A stretch of 64,000 nucleotides of DNA from Alphaproteobacteria bacterium (GCA_018336035.1 JAGXRD010000123.1:124001-188000); one strand, 5' to 3'; shown: positions 25,401-34,923, counted from the stretch's first letter. Notes: a model not told the origin generated them from the letters alone. A program made the numbers and translations.

Positions 25401-26393
25401 ATGAAATCTCTGATCAAAGCGCTTTGGCTCGCGGCTTGTGCGGCCGCTTTTCTGGCAGTTGTTTTCCCGGACAGCCCGGTCAGGGCGCAGGCATGGCCCG
25501 CGCGCCCCGTCACTGTCGTGGTGCCTTTCGCGGCGGGCGGCACGACGGATGCCCTCGGTCGTCTGGTGGCGCAGCAGCTCTCCACCCGGCTCGGCCAACC
25601 GGTCGTCGTCGAGAACCGCGCCGGCGCTGGCGGCGGCGTGGGGGCCAGTGCCGTGGCCAAGACGGCGCCGGATGGCTACACGCTGCTGATGGGAGCGGTG
25701 AGTACCCATGCGATCAATCCCTCGCTTTACAAGACGCTCACCTATGATCCGGTGAAGGATTTCGCGCCCATCGCCTATATCGCCGGCGTACCCAATCTGC
25801 TGGTCGTCAGCCCCAAGCGGGTCCAGGCCAAGACCGTCAGCGAGCTGCTGAAGGAGATCAAGGCGCAGCCTGATGGCGTCAGCTTCGCATCCGCCGGCAA
25901 TGGCACCTCGATCCATCTCTCGGGCGAGATGTTCAAGGTTGCCTCCGGACTGAAGCTGACGCATGTGCCGTATCGCGGTTCGGGTCCGGCCGTGGCCGAT
26001 CTGGTCGGCGGCAATGTCGACCTGATGTTCGACAACCTGCCTTCCGCCCTGCAGCTGGTGAAGAGCGGCAGTCTGCGGGCGCTGGCGGTCACCGCGGCGC
26101 AGCGCACGCCAGTGCTGCCTGATGTGCCCACCATGGTGGAATCAGGGTTCCCAAACTTCGTGGCGGAAAGCTGGTTCGTGCTGTTTGCGCCGACTGGCAC
26201 CCCGGCGGCCATCATCGAACGGCTGACCCGCGAGGTGACGGCCATTCACGAGGTGCCGGAATTCCGCGAGCGGCTGGCCACTCTCGGCGCCAATCCGCGC
26301 TCCCTGACGGGTGCAGCTCTTACGGCCTTCATCGCAGAGGAAGCCCGCAACTGGGGCGAGGTCGTGCGCAAGTCCGGCGCCCAGGCGGAATGA
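25401..26393 (+). CDS. Bug-family solute receptor (tripartite tricarboxylate transporter type)
   Basis: 330 residues with a Sec signal peptide ending in VRAQA. The family hallmark follows directly: WPARPVTVVVPFAAGGTTDALGR. Further on is VENRAGAGGGVGASAVAKTAPDGYTLL. Bug proteins bind carboxylic acids in the periplasm for TctAB permeases, or act as sensors. No TctA/TctB genes are nearby, so this is an orphan receptor. AAGGGGAAG precedes the ATG. Likely co-transcribed with the TPP enzyme 40 nt downstream. Confidence 0.92.
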   Translation: MKSLIKALWLAACAAAFLAVVFPDSPVRAQAWPARPVTVVVPFAAGGTTDALGRLVAQQLSTRLGQPVVVENRAGAGGGVGASAVAKTAPDGYTLLMGAVSTHAINPSLYKTLTYDPVKDFAPIAYIAGVPNLLVVSPKRVQAKTVSELLKEIKAQPDGVSFASAGNGTSIHLSGEMFKVASGLKLTHVPYRGSGPAVADLVGGNVDLMFDNLPSALQLVKSGSLRALAVTAAQRTPVLPDVPTMVESGFPNFVAESWFVLFAPTGTPAAIIERLTREVTAIHEVPEFRERLATLGANPRSLTGAALTAFIAEEARNWGEVVRKSGAQAE

Positions 26394-26433
26394 TCAGACT
26401 TCAAAGCAACAAACACACCAAAAAGCAGAGACC

Positions 26434-28188
26434 ATGACAGCCTCCCCCCAGTTCACAAACGCGACCCGCACCATGCAAGGCGGGCGCGCCCTCGGCGAAA
26501 TGCTTAAGCTGAGCGATGCAGGCCTTCTTTTCGGAATGGGCGGTTTCCAGTTGCTGCCCTTCTATGAGGCCTGCCGCGCCCTGGGACTGAAGCATGCCCT
26601 GATCAACGATGAACGCTGCGGTGCTTTTGCGGCCGATGCTTACGCCCGTGTCACCAACCGGCCTGGCGTGGTGGATGCGACGCAGGGGCCGGGGGCCACG
26701 AATATCGTGACCGGCCTGGCGGAATCCTACAATGCCGGCATTCCGATCATCGCGATCACCGGCAACACCAACCGCGAACATTCCTTCAAGAACATGACGC
26801 AGGAGGCGCGGCAGATCGATATCCTGCGTCCGGTGGTGAAGGAGGTGATCCGCATCGACATGGTCCAGCGCATCCCCGAAGCGGTGCGCCGTGCTTATGC
26901 GGTCGCCACCTCCGGCCGGCCAGGCCCGGTCCTGATCGACATTCCGGAAGACATTGCCCATGCAGAACATGATTTCTCCGCTGCCGATTTCTGGATCGAC
27001 GCCGGTACGCTGAAGGCGCAGGCGCGGCGTTCGTTGCCCGATCCGGCCGAACTCAGCCGGGCAGTGCAGATGATGGCGAAAGCGAAGCGGCCGCTGCTTC
27101 TGGTCGGCGGCGGCATCCATGTCTCCGAGGCTTATGATGCGCTGATCGCCCTGGCTGAGCAGGAAGGCATCCCGGTTGCCCATACCATGTCAGGCAAGGG
27201 TGCAATCGGCTGCAACCATCCACTTTCCGCAGGTGTGTTCGGCCGTTATTCCCGCATTGCCAACGAATTGGTCGAAGCCTCCGACTGCCTGATCGTCGTC
27301 GGCTGCAAACTGGGCGAGATCGCCACCCGCCGTTTCTCGCTGATCGGTGCCGATAAGCCGGTCATCCATGTCGAGATCTGGCCGGAAGAAATCGGCCGCA
27401 CCACGCGCACCGATGTCGCGCTGGTAGGCGATGCCAAGCTGACGCTGGAGGCGATGGCCGCGGCGCTGGAATATGGTCACAAGCGGGTCGCGGCGAGGGC
27501 GGACTATTGCGCCGAGGTGCCGGTACGTATGGCCGAATGGCGCAAGGGCGCCGCCGACCGGCTCGAATCCTCCGAGACGCCGATCAATATCGGGCGCATC
27601 ATGGGCGAGTTGAACAAACGGATGCCGGCTGACGCCGTGTTGGTTGCCGATGGCGGTTTTGCCGCGCATTGGGGTGGCCTGCTGTTCGAGACCAAGGCGG
27701 CCGGACGTCATTTCGTTGCCGACCGCGGCTTTGCCTCGATCGGCTATGGCGTGCCGGGTGGGTTGGGGGCGCAGATCGGCGTCGGCCCGAAGCGCCGTGT
27801 CGTGGCACTGACCGGCGATGGCGGATTCAACATGTCGTTGGGCGATCTTGAAACCGCGCGGCGGCTGGGCGCTAATTTCATTACCATCGTCTTCAACAAT
27901 GCCGCCTCAGGCTATGTGAAAGCGCTGCAGCATGCGGTCTACGGCGCGGGGAACTATCAGTCCTCCGACCTGATCGAGATGGACTATGCGAATATTGCAA
28001 AGGCGATGGGTTGCCACGGCATTCGTGTCGCCGATCCCGAAAAGCTGGGCCCGGCAATCACCGAGGCGCTGGCAAAGACAGATAGCCCGACGGTCATCGA
28101 TGTGGTTGTCACCCGTGATCCGGCGCGGATGCTGCCCGGCGTGGATAACCGTACCCTGAAGGTGCAGAAGGGCGATCGGCCGGTCTGA
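26434..28188 (+). CDS. Thiamine diphosphate-dependent enzyme, acetolactate synthase-like
   Basis: 584 residues from ATG 26434; the longer frame overlaps the Bug gene and has no start signal. Three-domain POX/ALS fold. The catalytic glutamate is in NDERCGAFAADAYAR (about residue 60) and the cofactor motif GDGGFNMSLGDLE runs to FNN in the C-terminal domain. It could be a 2-oxoacid decarboxylase or carboligase. No small regulatory subunit gene is near, so true biosynthetic acetolactate synthase is unlikely. Context (IclR, Bug) suggests catabolism of an imported organic acid. Confidence 0.88.
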   Translation: MTASPQFTNATRTMQGGRALGEMLKLSDAGLLFGMGGFQLLPFYEACRALGLKHALINDERCGAFAADAYARVTNRPGVVDATQGPGATNIVTGLAESYNAGIPIIAITGNTNREHSFKNMTQEARQIDILRPVVKEVIRIDMVQRIPEAVRRAYAVATSGRPGPVLIDIPEDIAHAEHDFSAADFWIDAGTLKAQARRSLPDPAELSRAVQMMAKAKRPLLLVGGGIHVSEAYDALIALAEQEGIPVAHTMSGKGAIGCNHPLSAGVFGRYSRIANELVEASDCLIVVGCKLGEIATRRFSLIGADKPVIHVEIWPEEIGRTTRTDVALVGDAKLTLEAMAAALEYGHKRVAARADYCAEVPVRMAEWRKGAADRLESSETPINIGRIMGELNKRMPADAVLVADGGFAAHWGGLLFETKAAGRHFVADRGFASIGYGVPGGLGAQIGVGPKRRVVALTGDGGFNMSLGDLETARRLGANFITIVFNNAASGYVKALQHAVYGAGNYQSSDLIEMDYANIAKAMGCHGIRVADPEKLGPAITEALAKTDSPTVIDVVVTRDPARMLPGVDNRTLKVQKGDRPV

Positions 28189-28196
28189 GGCCGATC
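28174..28196. terminator. Hairpin spanning the TPP-enzyme stop codon
   Basis: GATCGGCC (28174-28181) and GGCCGATC (28189-28196), loop GGTCTGA containing the stop codon. Perfect 8-bp stem between convergent genes, no T tract. Same arrangement as at 24377-24402. Confidence 0.4.
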
Positions 28197-28202
28197 AGCA
28201 GG

Positions 28203-29372
28203 TCAGGCGACAGATGCCGGCGCGCCCGCGGTGACGACGCGGTTGCGTCCGGCGCGCTTGGCGGCATACATCGCGCGGTCGGCCTGGTTAACCAGTTCGT
28301 CCCAGCTGCCGCCATGTTCGCCCAGGCTGGCGACGCCGATGCTCACCTTGAGCGACAGGCGATTGCCGCCGGCTTCGACCGCCAGATTGGCAACCGACTG
28401 GCGGATGCGCTCGGCCAGTTGCGCCGCGCCTTCCACGGCGGTACTGGGTAGCAGGGCGCAGAATTCCTCGCCGCCGAGCCGGCCGAACACATCCTCGCGA
28501 CGCAGGCAGCGGCGCACCGCGGCGGCGAACTGGCGCAAGGCGGTGTCGCCGGCGGCATGGCCGTATTGGTCGTTGACCAGCTTGAAATGATCGATGTCGA
28601 GCAGCAGCAGGCTGAGCGGCAGGCCGTGCCGCCGGCTGCGCGCCAGTTCGTCTGCCGCCATTTCCTCCATGGCGCGGCGAGTCAACGCCTCGGTCAGCAC
28701 ATCGCGGCGCGCCGATTCCTGCAGTCGTGTCGCAATGGTCTGGTTGACCAGCAGAACGATGCCGAACACCACCACAATGGAGAGCAGCATCGGGATCAGG
28801 AAAAGCCAGCCAAATAAGGGAAGCTGCGCCAGCGGCTTGTCGACAGGGGGCAGACTATAAATGGCAGTCGCGAGAACCAGGTAATAGATGCCATGCGCCC
28901 CCAGCGCTACGCTGGTCAGAATCTGCGAAAAGCGCGTGCCGGGATTGATCTCGCGCAGCATGCTGTACAGGCGTAGGCCTGCCATCAGGGCGAAGAGACC
29001 CAACAGGAAGAGAACGCGCATGCGAGAATTCCCGGTGACGACGAACCAGGTCACGCCGACGACAGTGAGCGCAAGGATGGCGAGGCCGAGACGATAACTG
29101 GGGCGGCGCTGGAAGAAATCATCAATGCCCCACCAGGTGACGACGAGGCCGCCGACAATCGTGATGTTGGCTGCGGCGAGAGCGGCCGAAGGCATGGTGT
29201 TGCTGCGCAGGAAGGCGCCCAGCACGCCGAGCGCGACCAGCACTGCACCGGCAGTCCAGAATCCAATGCCGCGCATGTCGCGGTGGATCAGCCACAGAGC
29301 GGTGAGGATGCCGCCTTGCAGACAGATCACCAGAACGGTGATGAATGCGACGGTGGGTGTATCGAGTGTCAT
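28203..29372 (-). CDS. Membrane diguanylate cyclase (GGDEF)
   Basis: 389 residues from ATG 29372. The first 200 residues hold about six or seven membrane segments of unassigned sensor type. The GGDEF domain (about 215-385) has DIDHFKLVNDQYGHAAGD for metal and substrate binding, the active-site GGEEF and the inhibitory I-site RRED five residues before it. It should make c-di-GMP from two GTP at the inner membrane with product feedback. A paralogue with a ruined active site is 1.4 kb away. Confidence 0.93.
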   Translation of the reverse strand: MTLDTPTVAFITVLVICLQGGILTALWLIHRDMRGIGFWTAGAVLVALGVLGAFLRSNTMPSAALAAANITIVGGLVVTWWGIDDFFQRRPSYRLGLAILALTVVGVTWFVVTGNSRMRVLFLLGLFALMAGLRLYSMLREINPGTRFSQILTSVALGAHGIYYLVLATAIYSLPPVDKPLAQLPLFGWLFLIPMLLSIVVVFGIVLLVNQTIATRLQESARRDVLTEALTRRAMEEMAADELARSRRHGLPLSLLLLDIDHFKLVNDQYGHAAGDTALRQFAAAVRRCLRREDVFGRLGGEEFCALLPSTAVEGAAQLAERIRQSVANLAVEAGGNRLSLKVSIGVASLGEHGGSWDELVNQADRAMYAAKRAGRNRVVTAGAPASVA

Positions 29373-29507
29373 GGCAAAAACTGAAAGCGTAACGGATCTC
29401 AATTTTGCACTGTCGGCCCGCTAAAAAGCAACGCTGGCCGGGCTACGCAGTGGTATTTGCCGAGGCGTCGCTCTATTTTCATCCGGACCGCAAGGAACCC
29501 GCATCGC

Positions 29508-30050
29508 ATGCTGTTATCCGCCGACCAGACCCTGCTGATCGCGATTGATATCCAGGAACGTCTGTTGCCTGCGATCCATGACGGTTCGCGCGTGCAGCGC
29601 AATGCAGACATCCTGCTGCAGGCGGCCAATATTCTGCAGATTCCCGCCCTGCTGACGGAGCAGTATCCGAAGGGCCTGGGCAGGACGGTGCCGCAAATCC
29701 GCTCCGCCGCCGGCGACAGTCCCGTGCTGGAGAAGATGCATTTTTCCGCCTGGCGTGATGACGCCATTCGCGCGCATATCGAAACGCTACACCGACCATC
29801 GGTCGTAATCGCGGGCGTCGAGGCGCATGTCTGCGTCCTGCAGACCGCACTCGACATGGCGGGCACTGGTCTCGGCGTCACGGTGGTTGCGGATGCGATC
29901 TCGTCCCGCCATCCCGACAGCATGAGGGTGGCCTGTGATCGCATGGTGGCTGCGGGCATCACGCTGGCCACCACCGAGATGTGCCTTTTCGAATGGCTCG
30001 GCACTGCCTCGCACCCGGCCTTCAAGACCCTGTCGGCCCTGATCAAGTAG
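29508..30050 (+). CDS. Isochorismatase family (YcaC-like) hydrolase
   Basis: 180 residues starting at ATG 29508. The Asp-Lys-Cys catalytic triad is visible: Asp in IAIDIQERLLP, Lys in EQYPKGLG, Cys in GVEAHVCVLQTALDM. The substrate class (amide, isochorismate-like) is open. It is followed 15 nt later by an alpha/beta hydrolase, likely the same operon. Confidence 0.88.
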   Translation: MLLSADQTLLIAIDIQERLLPAIHDGSRVQRNADILLQAANILQIPALLTEQYPKGLGRTVPQIRSAAGDSPVLEKMHFSAWRDDAIRAHIETLHRPSVVIAGVEAHVCVLQTALDMAGTGLGVTVVADAISSRHPDSMRVACDRMVAAGITLATTEMCLFEWLGTASHPAFKTLSALIK

Positions 30051-30065
30051 CGAAAGGATTGTTTC

Positions 30066-30764
30066 ATGCGTGAGGCGCTGGTGCTGATCCCCGGCCTGCT
30101 GCAGACCGAAGACTTCTGGCGCGAGCAGGTCGCCCGCCTTTCCGAAGTCGCACAGTGCATTGTACCTACAAGCCATTTCCGCATGGACAGTTTCACGGAC
30201 ATGGCGCGGCTGATCCTGGCGGAAGCGCCGGACAGATTTGCCCTCTGCGGTCTTTCCATGGGCGGCTATGTGGCGCAGGAAATCATGCGCCAGGCGCCGC
30301 AGCGTGTGACGCGCATCTGCCTGATGGATACATCGTCGCGCGCCGACACGCCGGAACAGATCGAACGCCGCCGGGCATTGATCAACCTCGGCAAGATCGG
30401 AAACTTCAAGGGCGTGACGCCGCGCCTGCTGCCGCTGCTGTTGCATGCCGATAACCAGGCGAACAAGCCCATCGTCGACAGGCTCATGGAAATGGCGGCC
30501 GAGATTGGCAGTGACGGTTTCACCAATCAGCAGACCGCCATCATCAACCGGCCGGATGGCCGCCCGGACCTGAAGGGCTACAAGGTTCCGGCCCTGGTGC
30601 TGTGCGGGCGGCAGGATGCGCTGACGCCGCTCGAACTGCATGACGAGATGGCATCACTGATTCCCAATGCCGTGCAGGTCGTGATCGATCATTGCGGCCA
30701 TCTGCCACCGATGGAGCAGCCCGACCAGACAGCGGCCGCTCTCCGAGAGTGGCTGGCTGCTTAA
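30066..30764 (+). CDS. Alpha/beta hydrolase
   Basis: 232 residues. Nucleophile elbow GLSMGGYV (about residue 62-69), acid in LCGRQDALTPLE, and catalytic histidine in IDHCGHLPPMEQP. AAAGGA lies upstream of the ATG. It converges with the degenerate GGDEF gene, whose stop overlaps it by 4 nt. Substrate unknown. Confidence 0.87.
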   Translation: MREALVLIPGLLQTEDFWREQVARLSEVAQCIVPTSHFRMDSFTDMARLILAEAPDRFALCGLSMGGYVAQEIMRQAPQRVTRICLMDTSSRADTPEQIERRRALINLGKIGNFKGVTPRLLPLLLHADNQANKPIVDRLMEMAAEIGSDGFTNQQTAIINRPDGRPDLKGYKVPALVLCGRQDALTPLELHDEMASLIPNAVQVVIDHCGHLPPMEQPDQTAAALREWLAA

Positions 30765-31960
30765 GCTGTAGGTTCCAGCAGGGCGTGGCTGAGCGCGGCG
30801 ATCTCGATACGGTTGCCGCCCTCGGTCTTGGCGCGATACAGCGCCATCTGGGCGCGCTGCACCATCTCATTCCAGTCGTCGCTATGCAGCCCGAAGGCCG
30901 CGATGCCAAAGCTGGCGGTCAGCGACAGGGTCTTGCCATTGGCCTCGATGGCCATGGCGGCAATCTCAAGCCGCAGACGCTCCGCCATCTGCTGCGCGCC
31001 GGCCATCCGCGTACTGGGCAGCAGCATGGCGAAGCCCGACTGATCCAGCCGGGCGATAAAATCCTCCTGCCGCAGGCTGGCGGTGGCCAGCGCCGAAATC
31101 CGCCGCAGCACGATATCGCCGATCTCGTAGCCATGCGTGCTGTTGACGGCATCGAAATGATCGATCTCCATCACCACGACTGACAGCCCATAGGCATGGC
31201 GTTTGGCCCGGGCGACTTCCTTGCGACCGAGGTCGTCGAGCAGGCCGCGATTGATCAGGCCGGTGAGGGGATCGGTCTGTGCGCTGACCTGCAGGCGTTG
31301 CTGCAGCCGCTGGTTCAGCATCAGGATGCAGGCGGCCGTTGCCAGCAGCGAGGCGATGGTGGGCAATACGAAGATGCCGGCGCCTAAAGGTCCGCCGCCG
31401 AAATCGCTGGGCAGCAAGGCGCCGGTGGCGGCCGCGACCGCACGCAGCAGATTGAGCATGCCAAGCGCACCGAACAGCATGCCGATGAAGGCCTGGGTCT
31501 GCACCAGACCGGTTTCGATGCGGTACAGCATCGTCCAGGTGATCAGGCCGCACAGGATCGCGATGCTGCTGGCAGTCAGGCTGACCCGCACGACGATATC
31601 GGGTTGTACCAGCAGGAACCAGGTGAAGGATGCCGCATAGGCCAGCAGACCAATGCCGGCGGGGTAATAGGGCACTTTACGGAAGCGGAACCGCAGGAAG
31701 CCGAACCACATCAGCAGATAGCTGACGACGATGACGATGTTGCCAAACAGGGCCACGTAGGGCTCTTCCTGCGGCACACGCAGCATCAGTATCGAAACGC
31801 TGGTGGCGAACAGCATATTGGCCAGCGCCCAGGTCGCCGGGCCTTCCTCGCGCGGATGCACGACGCTGACCCAGACGCTGACCAGGACGTTGATCCCCAG
31901 CAGCGCCAGTGTCACCAGGGCAATAACCGGAAGGTCGTCGGCCCTGATGAAGTCCGACAT
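30761..31960 (-). CDS. Degenerate GGDEF-domain membrane protein retaining the I-site
   Basis: 399 residues with the same layout as the cyclase at 28203: six to seven membrane segments, then a GGDEF-fold domain. The active-site motif is replaced by DQSGF, so cyclase activity should be lost. The I-site RQED, five residues upstream, is intact, as is much of the fold (EIDHFDAVNSTHGYEIGD; ASFGIAAFG). Such proteins can act as c-di-GMP receptors. The ATG is 3 nt after the parE stop codon (TAG CCA ATG), so it is translationally coupled to parE. Confidence 0.88.
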   Translation of the reverse strand: MSDFIRADDLPVIALVTLALLGINVLVSVWVSVVHPREEGPATWALANMLFATSVSILMLRVPQEEPYVALFGNIVIVVSYLLMWFGFLRFRFRKVPYYPAGIGLLAYAASFTWFLLVQPDIVVRVSLTASSIAILCGLITWTMLYRIETGLVQTQAFIGMLFGALGMLNLLRAVAAATGALLPSDFGGGPLGAGIFVLPTIASLLATAACILMLNQRLQQRLQVSAQTDPLTGLINRGLLDDLGRKEVARAKRHAYGLSVVVMEIDHFDAVNSTHGYEIGDIVLRRISALATASLRQEDFIARLDQSGFAMLLPSTRMAGAQQMAERLRLEIAAMAIEANGKTLSLTASFGIAAFGLHSDDWNEMVQRAQMALYRAKTEGGNRIEIAALSHALLEPTA

Positions 31961-31963
31961 TGG

Positions 31964-33934
31964 CTAGACGTCGATATCGGTGGCGAAGGCGGCGCGTTCC
32001 TGGATGAACTGGAAGCGCAGTTCCGGTTTGCGGCCCATCAGACGTTCCACCAGGTCGTCGGCCTCGCGGGCCTCTTCCACCGGCACCTGCACGCGCAACA
32101 GCACGCGGTTGGCGCGGTTCATGGTGGTTTCCTTCAACTGGCCCGGCGGCATTTCGCCCAGGCCCTTGAAGCGGCTGATCTCCACCTTGCGCGTGCCGAA
32201 ATGCTGCTTGATCAGCTTGTCCTTGTCGGCATCGTCCATCGCATAGAAGGTCTTGCCGCCAGCCGACAGGCGATAGAGCGGGGGCTGCGCCAGATAGAGA
32301 TGGCCATGCTCGATCAGCTTCGGCATCTCGCGGAAGAAGAATGTCATCAGCAGCGAGGCGATATGCGCGCCGTCGACATCGGCATCGGTCATGATGATGA
32401 CCTTGTCGTAGCGCAGGTCTTCCTCGCGATACTTGCCGCCGGTGCCGCAGCCCAGCGCCTGCATCAGGTCGGCCAGTTCCTGGTTGGCGGCCAGCTTGCC
32501 CGAACCGGCCGAGGCCACGTTCAAAATTTTACCACGGAGAGGCAGCACGGCCTGGGTGCGGCGGTCACGTGCCTGCTTGGCTGAACCGCCCGCCGAGTCA
32601 CCCTCGACGATGAAGATTTCCGAACCGTTGGCCGCTTCATCGGAGCAGTCCGCGAGTTTACCTGGCAGCCGCAGTTTGCGCGTCGCCGACTTGCGGTTGA
32701 CTTCCTTCTCGGCGCGGCGGCGCAGGCGATCTTCCGCGCGCTCGATCAGGCGGGTCAGCAGTGCATTGGCATGCTGCGGCGCGCCGGCCAGCCAGTGATC
32801 GAAATGATCCTTGATCGCGGTCTCGACCAGCTTCTGCGCTTCCACGGTGACCAGCTTGTCCTTGGTCTGGCCCTGGAACTGTGGATCCTTGATGAACAGC
32901 GACAGCATGGCCGCACCGGCGCCCAGGATGTCGTCGGCGGTGATCTGCGCGGCCTTCTTGTTGTTCGCCAGTTCGGCATAGTCCTTCAGGCCGCGCATCA
33001 GCGCGCCGCGGAAGCCGGCTTCATGCGTGCCGCCTTCCGGCGTTGTCACCGTGTTGGTGTAGGACTGCAGCCAGCCTTCGTCGATATCCGCGGGCCAGGC
33101 GATCGCCCATTCCACCTTGCCGCGACCGCCGGCCAGATCGGCGCGACCGGCGAATGGCGTCGGCGTCACGGTCTGCTGGCCTTCCAGCTGCTCGCTGAGA
33201 TAATCCTGCAGGCCGCCGGGGAAATGCAGCACGGCCTCCTGCGGCGTGGCTTCCTCACTGCCTTTCAGCAGTTCAGGCGCGCAGCTCCAGACGATCTTCA
33301 CGCCCGGATACAGATAGGCTTTCGACCGCGCCATCTTGAACAGGCGCGAGGGGCGGAAATGCGCGCCCTTGCCGAAGATCTGTTCGTCGGGATGGAAGAT
33401 CACCGCCGTGCCGCGCCGGTTCGGGGCCGCGCCGACCTTGACCAGCTTGCCCTGCGGGAAGCCGCGCGAATACTCCTGCTTCCATAATTCCTTGTCGCGC
33501 GCCACTTCCACCACCAGGCGGTCGGACAGCGCATTCACCACCGAGATGCCGACGCCATGCAGGCCGCCAGCGGTGGAATAGGCCTTGTCCGAGAACTTGC
33601 CGCCGGAATGCAGCGTGGTGAGGATGACTTCGAGCGCCGACTTGTCCTTGAACTTGGGGTGCCTGTCGATCGGGATGCCGCGACCGTTGTCGTTCACCCG
33701 CAACGACCCATCGGCCAGCAGTTCGACCTCGATACGGTCGGCATGGCCGGCGACGGCCTCGTCCATCGAGTTGTCGAGCACTTCGGCAAAGAGGTGGTGC
33801 AGGGCGCGCTCGTCGGTGCCGCCGATATACATGCCGGGCCGGCGCCGCACCGGCTCCAGGCCCTCGAGAACCTCGATGTCCTTGGCGGTATAATCGCTGC
33901 CGCCCTTGCTTCCCTGTTGGAACAAGTCGCTCAT
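31964..33934 (-). CDS. parE: DNA topoisomerase IV subunit B
   Basis: 656 residues, the ParE size rather than the longer GyrB. GHKL ATPase motifs: EVLDNSMDEAVAGHA, NDNGRGIPIDRHP and GGLHGVGISVVNALS. Toprim motifs: EGDSAGGSAKQARDR, RGKILNVASAG and TDADVDGAHI. With ParC it decatenates daughter chromosomes. ATG 33934 was chosen over GTG three codons upstream; neither has a strong ribosome site. Confidence 0.95.
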   Translation of the reverse strand: MSDLFQQGSKGGSDYTAKDIEVLEGLEPVRRRPGMYIGGTDERALHHLFAEVLDNSMDEAVAGHADRIEVELLADGSLRVNDNGRGIPIDRHPKFKDKSALEVILTTLHSGGKFSDKAYSTAGGLHGVGISVVNALSDRLVVEVARDKELWKQEYSRGFPQGKLVKVGAAPNRRGTAVIFHPDEQIFGKGAHFRPSRLFKMARSKAYLYPGVKIVWSCAPELLKGSEEATPQEAVLHFPGGLQDYLSEQLEGQQTVTPTPFAGRADLAGGRGKVEWAIAWPADIDEGWLQSYTNTVTTPEGGTHEAGFRGALMRGLKDYAELANNKKAAQITADDILGAGAAMLSLFIKDPQFQGQTKDKLVTVEAQKLVETAIKDHFDHWLAGAPQHANALLTRLIERAEDRLRRRAEKEVNRKSATRKLRLPGKLADCSDEAANGSEIFIVEGDSAGGSAKQARDRRTQAVLPLRGKILNVASAGSGKLAANQELADLMQALGCGTGGKYREEDLRYDKVIIMTDADVDGAHIASLLMTFFFREMPKLIEHGHLYLAQPPLYRLSAGGKTFYAMDDADKDKLIKQHFGTRKVEISRFKGLGEMPPGQLKETTMNRANRVLLRVQVPVEEAREADDLVERLMGRKPELRFQFIQERAAFATDIDV

Positions 33935-34037
33935 ACTATTCACAGATTCGGATTAAGGGGTGACTCGTGATTGCGCCGCAGTATAGTGGGCCGCAGACGG
34001 GAAACAACCAACATCTGGTAGGAATATAGAGGTCCGC

Positions 34038-34460
34038 ATGGGCAAGGAATCGGTGGCCGACTCGCCAAAAGAGCTTTCTGTCGCGGAGCGCGGCGAACCG
34101 CTGATCCGCTCGGCGCCGATGCCGGCCGACATGAACGGCAACGGCGACATCTTCGGCGGCTGGGTGCTGAGCCAGATGGATATCGCCGGCGGCATCGTGG
34201 CCGCGCGGCGCGCCCAGGGCCGCGTCGTCACCGTGGCAGTGGATGCGATGACCTTCCACCAGCCGATCAAGGTGGGCGACATTGTCTCGATCTACGGCCG
34301 CGTCATCCGTGTTGGCCGCAGTTCGATGGCGGTGAAAATGGAAACCATCGTGGCGCGCCGGCTCGATCCGACCGAGATCAAGGTGACCGAAGGCGTCTAC
34401 ACCTATGTCGCCATCGATGAGAATGGCAAACCCCGTCCGGTCCCGGCAGAAGGGAAGTGA
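34038..34460 (+). CDS. Acyl-CoA thioesterase, hotdog fold (YciA-like)
   Basis: 140 residues. The motif NGNGDIFGGWVLSQMDIAGG carries the catalytic aspartate of YciA-type hotdog thioesterases, followed by VDAMTFHQPIKVGDIVSIYG. It hydrolyses acyl-CoA to free acid and CoA in the cytoplasm. It reads away from parE. The next gene starts 1 nt after its stop. Confidence 0.9.
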   Translation: MGKESVADSPKELSVAERGEPLIRSAPMPADMNGNGDIFGGWVLSQMDIAGGIVAARRAQGRVVTVAVDAMTFHQPIKVGDIVSIYGRVIRVGRSSMAVKMETIVARRLDPTEIKVTEGVYTYVAIDENGKPRPVPAEGK

Positions 34461-34461
34461 C

Positions 34462-34923
34462 GTGACCAACGGCGGCACACGGCATTACGCGGCCGACGAG
34501 ATCGTCGCGCCGACGCTGATCGCGCTGAAGGCCTGGTATGACGAGGTGCGCGGCAGCCAGACGATGGCAGCCTTCGCCGCGCTGCCGGAACCGCATGCGC
34601 TGCCCGGACCGGGCGATCTTGCCGTCATCGAGGTGGCGGGCGATGGCCGCTATCCGTATCTGGCGATGGGCGAGCAGTATCGCCGCACCGCCATGCTGAA
34701 GCCGGATGCCGATGGCGTGACCCGCGAAACCCGCCCGGTGGTGCGCCAGCATCTCGACCTGGCGCTGAAGCAGCGCGAGGCCTTCCATGTCAGCATCACA
34801 CGCTGGGACGGGCCGAAAATACTGCAATACGACCGGCTGATCCTGCCGCTGACCGATGCCGCGGGCGAGGTGAGCCATCTGCTAGTCGGCGAGGTGTTTC
34901 TGCGGGTCGCCAAGCCGGGGTGA
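34462..34923 (+). CDS. PAS-like domain protein of unknown function
   Basis: 153 residues starting at GTG 34462, immediately after the thioesterase stop and with AAGGGAAG as ribosome site. A C-terminal stretch KILQYDRLILPLTDAAGEVSHLLVGEVF resembles the PAS-type domain common in alphaproteobacterial small proteins. No output domain. Probably a soluble sensor or regulatory partner; the function is unknown. Confidence 0.7.
   Translation: MTNGGTRHYAADEIVAPTLIALKAWYDEVRGSQTMAAFAALPEPHALPGPGDLAVIEVAGDGRYPYLAMGEQYRRTAMLKPDADGVTRETRPVVRQHLDLALKQREAFHVSITRWDGPKILQYDRLILPLTDAAGEVSHLLVGEVFLRVAKPG

Noticed and set aside
26434-28188. Biosynthetic acetolactate synthase (ilvB)
   Set aside because: No ilvN/ilvH regulatory-subunit gene or other branched-chain gene adjacent; context is IclR and a solute receptor. 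The same holds for the copy at 56264.
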